Source of the DNA: Sandaracinus amylolyticus
Lineage (GTDB): Bacteria; Myxococcota_A; Polyangia; Polyangiales; Sandaracinaceae
Assembly: GCF_000737325.1 (NCBI RefSeq)
Contig: NZ_CP011125.1
Location: 682,001 to 746,000 of the forward strand
DNA: 64,000 nt
Reading direction: 5' to 3'
Both the position numbers and the translations under genes were made by a program. Position 1 is the stretch's first letter. The number at the start of each line of letters is the position of its first letter. Shown piece by piece: positions 58,553-64,000 of the stretch. Below the pieces are notes generated by a model that saw only the letters and a program-made list of their open reading frames with translations, did no database searches and was not told the origin of the DNA.

Positions 58553-59143
58553 ATGCGCGCGGTGCTCGCGAGCGGCGCGTTCGCGGTGTGGGCCGCGCAC
58601 GTGCTCGTGATGTGGCTCGTCTACCAGGGCTCGGCCTACGAGCTGCTCTGGGCGTGTCACCTCGCGCCCCTGCTGCTCACGCTCGGGATCGCGCTCGGGA
58701 GCGTGTCGCTCACCAGCGTCGCCGCGATCTGGACCACGCTCGGCACGACGATGTGGCTCGGGAACCTGATCGCGCTCGGCCGCGCGCCGGAGCCCACACC
58801 GCTGCTCGTCCACGCGGGCACGCTCGGGCTCGCGCTGCTCGCGGTGCGCACGATCGGATGGGATCCGCGCGCGTGGTGGCGCGCATCGCTCGCCCTGCTC
58901 GCGCTCGCGTGCGTCACCCGGCTCGTCCCCGGCGCCGCGCTCTACAACGTCAACCTCGTGTTCCGGGTGTGGCCCGGGTTCGAGGCCGCGTTCCCGCACC
59001 TCGTGCCCTTCCTCGCGTTCGTCGCGGTGATGATCGTGATCGCGACGTACGTGATCGGGCGCGCGCTCGATCAGCTCGGCGCACGAGGCGAGGTCGCGTC
59101 GCGCTCGTGGTCGCGCTCTCGTCCGAGCAGCCGCACGAGCTGA
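58553..59143 (+). CDS. Polytopic membrane protein
   Basis: About 196 residues from the ATG at 58553 (a GTG at 58523 is the alternative) give five or six hydrophobic helices with short loops, including a pair of tryptophan-rich strands. No catalytic motif is visible. Its 3' end overlaps that of the CBS gene on the opposite strand by about 70 bases; the final Arg/Ser-rich residues are therefore doubtful and may just be read through the overlap. Confidence 0.72.
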   Translation: MRAVLASGAFAVWAAHVLVMWLVYQGSAYELLWACHLAPLLLTLGIALGSVSLTSVAAIWTTLGTTMWLGNLIALGRAPEPTPLLVHAGTLGLALLAVRTIGWDPRAWWRASLALLALACVTRLVPGAALYNVNLVFRVWPGFEAAFPHLVPFLAFVAVMIVIATYVIGRALDQLGARGEVASRSWSRSRPSSRTS

Positions 59144-59541
59144 TCGAGGTGCTCGGTCACGTGCTCGAGGATGTCGTCGACCGCGAAGATCCCCTGCAGC
59201 ACGCCGACACGATCGACGACCGGGACGCGTCGCACGCCGTGGGCGCGCATGCGCGAGAGCGCGTCGAGCAGCGGCTCCTCCTCGCGCGCGATCACCAGGT
59301 GCGCGCTCATCACGTCGCGCACCTCGAGCTGCTCGATCGAGCCCGGCCGCGTCGCGAGCGCGCCGACGACGAGATCACGATCGGTCACCAGGCCGACCGG
59401 CACGCGCGCGCCGTCGCGATCCTCGACCACGACGAGACACCCGACGTGGTGATCGCGCATGCGCCGCGCCGCATCGATCACCCGCTCGCGCGGCTCGACG
59501 ATCGACACCGTGCGATTGCAGAGCTCACCCATCGTCGTCAT
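59071..59541 (-). CDS. CBS-pair domain protein
   Basis: This 156-residue protein consists of two CBS motifs (RMRDHHVGCLVVVEDRDG ... LVTDRDLV; RMRAHGVRRVPVVDR ... IFAVDDIL), which bind adenine nucleotides and usually regulate other proteins. It begins four bases after the RtcB gene and is the last gene of that operon. A regulatory role there is a guess. Confidence 0.87.
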   Translation of the reverse strand: MTTMGELCNRTVSIVEPRERVIDAARRMRDHHVGCLVVVEDRDGARVPVGLVTDRDLVVGALATRPGSIEQLEVRDVMSAHLVIAREEEPLLDALSRMRAHGVRRVPVVDRVGVLQGIFAVDDILEHVTEHLDQLVRLLGRERDHERDATSPRAPS

Positions 59542-59545
59542 CGGA

Positions 59546-61006
59546 TCATCCTTTCAGCACGCCGATCGGCTCGAGACGCGCGACCTTCGTCGCGATGCCG
59601 GCGCGCTCGACGACGTCGACCACGCGATCGACGTCCTTGTAGGCGAGCGGCGCTTCCTCCGCGAGCTCCGGGCTCGACGGGCACTTCACGACGATGCCGC
59701 GCGCTTCGAGCTGGTGGCGCAGCACGTGACCCTGGATCGCGCGCCGCGCCGCGCCGCGGCTCATCACGCGACCGGCGCCGTGGCACGCGCTCGAGAACGA
59801 GAGCCCGGCCGACGCGTCGCGACCGACCATCACCAACGACGCGGTGCCCATGCTGCCGGGGATCAGCACCGGCTGACCGATGCCGCGCAGCGCAGGCGCG
59901 AGATCGTCGCTCGAAGGGCCGAGCGCGCGCGTCGCGCCCTTGCGGTGCACGCACAGCTCGCCCTCGGGGTAGCGCTCGATCTTCGCGACGTTGTGCGCGA
60001 CGTCGTAGACGAGGCGCAGCGTCGGATCGCCGAGCGTGTGCAGCATGCGCGCGAAGATCGCGCGCACCGCATGAGTGATCGTCTGACGGTTCGCGAACGC
60101 GAAATTCGCGGCGGCCGCCATCGCCGCGAGGTAGTCGCGCCCTTCGGGCGACGAGAGCGGCGCGCACGCGAGCTGGCGATCGGGGAGCACGATCCCGAGC
60201 GCATCGGAGCGCTCGTCCATGCGGCGCACGAAGTCGGTGCACACCTGGTGACCGAGGCCGCGCGATCCGGTGTGGATCAGCACGGTCACCTGGCCCTCCG
60301 CGATGCCGAGCCGCGTGGCGAGCGCTTCGTCGTGCACGTGCGCGACGCGCTGCACCTCGAGGAAGTGGTTGCCGCCACCGAGCGTGCCGAGCTGGTCGCG
60401 ACCACGCGTGCGCGCGCGCTCCGAGACCAGCGCGGGCTCGGCGCCGGGGAGCATCCCGCCCGACTCGATGTGATCGAGGTCATCGGCGATCCCGGCGTGT
60501 CGCTCGCGAACTAGGTACTGCGCGCCGCCCGCGAGCACGCGATCCATCTCCGCGTCGTCGAGCGCGGTGCGACCTCCGTGGCCGTAGCCCGTCGGGATCG
60601 AGCGCGAGATCTCGTGCATGACCGCGGGGAGCGCGTGCGCGACGTCGGTCGCGCGCAGCGTCGAGACCAGGAGGCGCACGCCGCAGTTCACGTCGAAGCC
60701 GATGCCGCCGGGCGAGATCACTCCGTCGGGCAGCGCCGTCGCTGCGACCCCGCCCACCGGGAACCCATAGCCTTCGTGCACGTCGGGCATCGCGAGCACG
60801 TGGCGCACCACGCCGTGGAGCGTCGCGACGTTCACGAGCTGCTCGAGACATCGGTCGTGCAGCGCCGACTCGATCAGTGCCTCGTCCGCGAAGATGCGGA
60901 CCGGCACTCGCATGTCGCGCCGATAACAGGAGGGCAGCTCCCACGTCACCTCGTCGATGCGCTCGAGCGGTGCGTGCATGTCCACGTGGTGCGTCTGCAT
61001 CTGCAT
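59546..61006 (-). CDS. rtcB: RNA-splicing ligase RtcB
   Basis: This 486-residue ligase joins 2',3'-cyclic phosphate and 5'-OH RNA ends using GTP and a divalent metal. The metal ligands are visible in GFDVNCGVRL (Cys), LGGGNHFLEV (His) and IHTGSRGLGHQV (His), and the guanylated His in SSACHGAGRVMS. The ATG at 61006 is preceded by GGAGA. Its archease cofactor is encoded immediately upstream. Confidence 0.94.
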   Translation of the reverse strand: MQMQTHHVDMHAPLERIDEVTWELPSCYRRDMRVPVRIFADEALIESALHDRCLEQLVNVATLHGVVRHVLAMPDVHEGYGFPVGGVAATALPDGVISPGGIGFDVNCGVRLLVSTLRATDVAHALPAVMHEISRSIPTGYGHGGRTALDDAEMDRVLAGGAQYLVRERHAGIADDLDHIESGGMLPGAEPALVSERARTRGRDQLGTLGGGNHFLEVQRVAHVHDEALATRLGIAEGQVTVLIHTGSRGLGHQVCTDFVRRMDERSDALGIVLPDRQLACAPLSSPEGRDYLAAMAAAANFAFANRQTITHAVRAIFARMLHTLGDPTLRLVYDVAHNVAKIERYPEGELCVHRKGATRALGPSSDDLAPALRGIGQPVLIPGSMGTASLVMVGRDASAGLSFSSACHGAGRVMSRGAARRAIQGHVLRHQLEARGIVVKCPSSPELAEEAPLAYKDVDRVVDVVERAGIATKVARLEPIGVLKG

Positions 61007-61023
61007 CGGAGATCTCCGTGGGC

Positions 61024-61434
61024 TCACACGTCGAGCACGACCGTCGCGGACACGCCGCAAGGCGCCTCGATGATCGCGAGGTCGTGCAGCGTCGCGGCCT
61101 TCACGTGCAGGCGCGGGCGCACGTCGGGAGGCGCGGCGTGGAGCGTCGCTTCGAGCTCGCGATCGGAGCGCAGCCGCGCCTCGAGCGTCGGGTACACACG
61201 CCCCTCGACCTCGGCGCGGTAGACGAGCTCGTCGAGCAGCGCGACCAAGAGCGCGTCGCGATCGCGCGCGCGCACCGCGATGCGCTCGGCGTGATCGCCG
61301 ACGCGCGGCAGCTCGCCGCACGCGAGCGCTGCGAACGCGCGTCCCGCCTCCGCGAAGAGCTCGTCGATCGTGCTCGCGTCGATGCGGACGCGCACCTCGC
61401 CGACGTGCTCCTCGAACGAATGCGTGGCGCCCAC
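61024..61434 (-). CDS. Archease
   Basis: This 136-residue protein has the archease pattern, with an N-terminal HSFEEHVGEVRVRIDA and a central LLVALLDELVYRAEVEG (the acidic metal-binding residues), plus a C-terminal TLHDLAIIEAP. Archease activates RtcB by promoting its guanylation. Here it starts 17 bases upstream of rtcB, confirming the partnership. Confidence 0.9.
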   Translation of the reverse strand: MGATHSFEEHVGEVRVRIDASTIDELFAEAGRAFAALACGELPRVGDHAERIAVRARDRDALLVALLDELVYRAEVEGRVYPTLEARLRSDRELEATLHAAPPDVRPRLHVKAATLHDLAIIEAPCGVSATVVLDV

Positions 61435-61468
61435 CGGTGCGAGCTAGCCGCGCCCTGCTCGCGCGCAA

Positions 61469-62554
61469 TCACGTCACGAGCGACACGCGACGTCGCTGCA
61501 CGACCTCGCGCGGCGTCGAGTCGAAGCGCCCGGCGAGCACCGCGCCGCACGACGTGCATGCGCCGCGCGCATCGAGCGCGTACTCGCGCACGCGGTACCC
61601 CTCGCGCGCGATCACCCGCGCGCCGCACGACGCGCAGAGCGTCGCCGCGCCCTCTTCGTCGCGCACGTTCCCGGTGTACACGTGGTGCAGCCCGAGCGAC
61701 CTCGCGCGCGCTCGCGCTCGGCGCAGCGTCTCGGGCGGCGTGGGCGGCACGTCCTCCATGCGGAAGTCCGGATGGAACGCGGTGAAGTGCAGCGGCACGT
61801 CGGGCCCGAGCCGATCGAGCACCCACGACGCGAGCTGCTCGATCTCGGCATCGGAGTCGTTGTGCCCCGGGATGAGCAGCGTCGTGAGCTCGAGCCACAC
61901 GCTCGTCTCGCGGTGCAGCCACTCGATCGTCTCGAGCACCGGTGCGCGGCGCGCGGCGCACACGCGCTTGTAGAAGTCCTCGGTGAACGCCTTGAGATCG
62001 ACGTTCGCGGCGTCCATCGCGCGGAAGAACTGCTCGCGCGCCTTCGGATCGACGTAGCCCGCGGTCACCGCGACCGTCGCGAGGCCGAGCTCGCGCGCCG
62101 CATGCGCGCTGTCGATCGCGTACTCCGCCCACGTGACGGGATCGTTGTACGTGAACGCGACGCTGCGGCAGCCGAGCTCGCGCGCGAGCGTCGCGATCTG
62201 CTCGGGCGTCGCGTGCTCGTGCGCGCGTGCCATCTCGCGCGTCTTCGAGATGTCCCAGTTCTGACAGAACTTGCATCCGAGGTTGCAGCCGATCGTGCCG
62301 AACGAGAGCACCGAGGTGCCGGGATGGAAGTGCGAGAGCGGCTTCTTCTCGATGGGATCGACGCAGAGCCCGGAGCCCTGCCCGTAGCTCGTGAGCACGA
62401 TCGCGCCGTCGCGCTCCTGGCGCACGAAGCAGAAGCCGCGCTGTCCCGCGTGCAGCGTGCAGCGCCGCGGACAGCGATCGCAGCGCACGCGCCCGTCCTC
62501 GAGCTTCTCCCACCATCCGCCCGCCACGACTCCGGGCTCGATCCGCGCGCGCAT
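61469..62554 (-). CDS. Radical SAM enzyme of the AmmeMemoRadiSam type
   Basis: This 361-residue radical SAM protein has C-x3-C-x2-C in GCNLGCKFCQNWDI, an N-terminal zinc-like RCDRCPRRCTL and a C-terminal pair CASCGARV and CTSCGAVLA. It fits the AmmeMemoRadiSam radical SAM family, whose function is poorly known. Neither AMMECR1 nor Memo is beside it; instead it lies 34 bases upstream of archease in the RtcB operon. The ATG at 62554 is chosen because the upstream frame is noise. Confidence 0.85.
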   Translation of the reverse strand: MRARIEPGVVAGGWWEKLEDGRVRCDRCPRRCTLHAGQRGFCFVRQERDGAIVLTSYGQGSGLCVDPIEKKPLSHFHPGTSVLSFGTIGCNLGCKFCQNWDISKTREMARAHEHATPEQIATLARELGCRSVAFTYNDPVTWAEYAIDSAHAARELGLATVAVTAGYVDPKAREQFFRAMDAANVDLKAFTEDFYKRVCAARRAPVLETIEWLHRETSVWLELTTLLIPGHNDSDAEIEQLASWVLDRLGPDVPLHFTAFHPDFRMEDVPPTPPETLRRARARARSLGLHHVYTGNVRDEEGAATLCASCGARVIAREGYRVREYALDARGACTSCGAVLAGRFDSTPREVVQRRRVSLVT

Positions 62555-62604
62555 CGGACTCGGCGATCTGGGGCTCGTGGCCTCGAGCGCCAGCCCCGCG
62601 CTTG

Positions 62605-62624
62605 ACTTCGAGCGCGCTCGAAGT
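62605..62624. promoter_or_regulatory. MerR-type operator overlapping promoter
   Basis: A perfect 20-base palindrome (ACTTCGAGCG with CGCTCGAAGT) starts inside a -35-like TTGACT at 62602-62607, and a TGCATG-type element follows. A palindrome in an over-long spacer is the classic target of MerR regulators. The site lies 13 bases before the MerR start, indicating autoregulation and control of the reductase downstream. Confidence 0.8.
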
Positions 62625-62636
62625 TGCATGCATCGG

Positions 62637-63041
62637 ATGATGGACGACGAGCTCGCGCTCACGATCCGCGACGCCGCAGCGCGCACCGGTCTGTCGCCTC
62701 ACACGCTGCGCTACTACGAGCGCATCGGGCTGCTCGGGCGCGTGCCGCGCGCATCGAGCGGACACCGACGCTGCGGCGCGCGCGAGCTCCGGATGATCGA
62801 GTTCCTCCGGAAGCTGCAGGCCACCGGGATGCCCATCCGCGACATGCTCCGCTACGCCGCGCTGGTGCGGCGCGGCGACGAGACGCGCGCCGCGCGACGC
62901 GCGCTGCTCGAGCAGCACGAAGCGCGCGTGCAGGCGCGGCTCGACGAGCTCGAGGGTCACCTCGCGATCATCCGCAAGAAGATCGCGATGTACGGCGAGG
63001 CGCCTGCCATCACGAAGAAGAAGGGAACGAAGACGCGATGA
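62637..63041 (+). CDS. MerR-family transcription regulator
   Basis: The protein has 134 residues. The winged HTH ([26 protein letters not shown]) is followed by the family's conserved [17 protein letters not shown] and a coiled-coil dimer helix. The short C-terminal part lacks the metal-binding cysteines of MerR or CueR, so it resembles the aldo/keto-reductase-linked subgroup. Its stop overlaps the reductase start (ATGA). Confidence 0.9.
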   Translation: MMDDELALTIRDAAARTGLSPHTLRYYERIGLLGRVPRASSGHRRCGARELRMIEFLRKLQATGMPIRDMLRYAALVRRGDETRAARRALLEQHEARVQARLDELEGHLAIIRKKIAMYGEAPAITKKKGTKTR

Positions 63042-64000
63042 CGACGACGATGAAGACGCGCACGCTCGGGCGCTCCGGTCTCTCGGTGTCCGCCCTGGGC
63101 CTCGGCTGCATGGGGATGAGCGACTTCTACGCAGGACGCGACGACGCGGAGTCGCGCGCGACGCTCGAGCACGCGCTCGCGCGCGGCGTGACGTTCTTCG
63201 ACACGGCCGACATGTACGGGACCGGCGAGAACGAGAAGCTGCTCGGGCCGTTCGTGCAGAAGCACCGGGACCGTGTGGTGCTCGCGACGAAGTTCGGCAT
63301 CGTGCGCGAGCCGAACGATGCGAGCGTGCGTGGGATCGACGGCTCGCCCGCGTACGTGAAGAAGGCGTGCGACGCGAGCCTGAAGCGGCTCGGGATCGAG
63401 ACGATCGATCTCTACTACCTGCATCGGAAGGACCCGCGGGTGCCGATCGAGGAGACGGTCGGTGCGATGGCGGAGCTGGTGCGCGCGGGGAAGGTGCGGC
63501 ACCTCGGGCTGTCGGAGGTCGGGCCGAAGACGCTGCGCGCTGCGTGCGCGGTGCATCCGATCGCGGCGCTGCAGAGCGAGTACTCGCTCTGGACGCGCGA
63601 GCCGGAGGACGGAACGCTCGCGGCGTGTCGCGAGCTGGGCGTGGGGTTCGTCGCGTACTCGCCGCTCGGTCGTGGGTTCCTCACCGGGCAGATCAAGCGG
63701 TTCGAGGATCTCGCGGCGGACGACTACCGGCGTCACTCGCCGCGGTTCCAGGGCGAGGCGTTCGCGAAGAACCTCGAGCTCGTCGCGCACGTGCAGGCGC
63801 TCGCGGCAAAGAAGGGGTGCACGGCGGCGCAGCTCGCGCTGGCGTGGGTGCTCGCGCAGGGCGAGGACGTCGTGCCGATCCCGGGGACGAAGCGGCGGAA
63901 GTACCTCGACGAGAACCTCGGCGCGCTGGACGTGACGCTGACGCGCGAGGAGCTCGCGGAGATCGAGCGCATCGCGCCGAAGGGGGTGGCGGCCGGGGAG
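63038..64000 (+). CDS. Aldo/keto reductase (3' end beyond window)
   Basis: The open frame runs from the ATG at 63038 to the window end without a stop, giving 321 residues. The tetrad is complete: D and Y in [10 protein letters not shown] in ATKFG and H in YYLHRKD. Late [14 protein letters not shown] binds NADPH. It overlaps the MerR stop by four bases and should be controlled by that regulator. Confidence 0.92.
   Translation, partial: MTTTMKTRTLGRSGLSVSALGLGCMGMSDFYAGRDDAESRATLEHALARGVTFFDTADMYGTGENEKLLGPFVQKHRDRVVLATKFGIVREPNDASVRGIDGSPAYVKKACDASLKRLGIETIDLYYLHRKDPRVPIEETVGAMAELVRAGKVRHLGLSEVGPKTLRAACAVHPIAALQSEYSLWTREPEDGTLAACRELGVGFVAYSPLGRGFLTGQIKRFEDLAADDYRRHSPRFQGEAFAKNLELVAHVQALAAKKGCTAAQLALAWVLAQGEDVVPIPGTKRRKYLDENLGALDVTLTREELAEIERIAPKGVAAGE

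Overview
The window is high-GC DNA that looks like a myxobacterium-type genome (Sandaracinus/Polyangiales is my guess). The evidence is several Ser/Thr protein kinases, a sigma-54 response-regulator/histidine-kinase pair, cysteine-lipidated exported proteins and a very strong GC bias at third codon positions. To the eye, bases right of about 43.6 kb are more saturated in GCG/CGC than those to the left. This fits a boundary between an acquired region (left) and conserved chromosome (right). A 44-base 3' half of tRNA-Phe at 43514-43557, followed by a strong terminator, sits at that boundary and looks like an island attachment-site remnant.

Left part (1-18 kb): a polymorphic-toxin / type VI secretion cargo locus. 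On the minus strand run vgrG (with an unusual Ala/Gly-rich N-terminal extension), a TPR-like helical protein, a PAAR-Rhs toxin whose C-terminus carries an H-x-E ... C-x-x-C deaminase-like signature, and a candidate immunity gene. Divergently on the plus strand are a possibly frameshifted gene, two accessory proteins (one LysM plus peptidoglycan-binding), a lysozyme-like candidate cell-wall effector and an exported Cys-rich TPR protein that may be its immunity partner. A TPR-like protein and a Ser/Thr kinase close this part.

Middle (18-43 kb): a dense defence island. A two-gene CBASS (CD-NTase plus HNH-SAVED Cap5) lies downstream of a five-gene minus-strand operon: SAP-Ser/Thr kinase, HEPN protein, REase-TOPRIM protein, type III-like Mod methyltransferase, and a 1624-residue Res helicase-nuclease fused to a RecB-like nuclease and an RNase H-like exonuclease domain. 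I consider this operon the best candidate for an undescribed system. A divergent RecD-like helicase-nuclease follows. Then come an intact-ended IS21-family element with a 5-bp target duplication (its istB is frameshifted at a CA repeat), a two-gene AAA-ATPase system, and a reverse transcriptase of the defence-associated type whose catalytic motif reads NGDD.

Right part (43.6-64 kb): ordinary chromosomal genes. They include small hypotheticals, a MobA/nitrate-reductase-associated fusion with a Crp-type regulator, a lipoprotein metalloprotease, HtrA-type protease, alpha/beta hydrolase, cytochrome c-like protein, ATC hydrolase-like protein, OYE-type oxidoreductase, a two-component system, prs, a CBS protein, the RtcB-archease-radical SAM RNA-repair-like operon, and a MerR/aldo-keto reductase pair cut by the window end.
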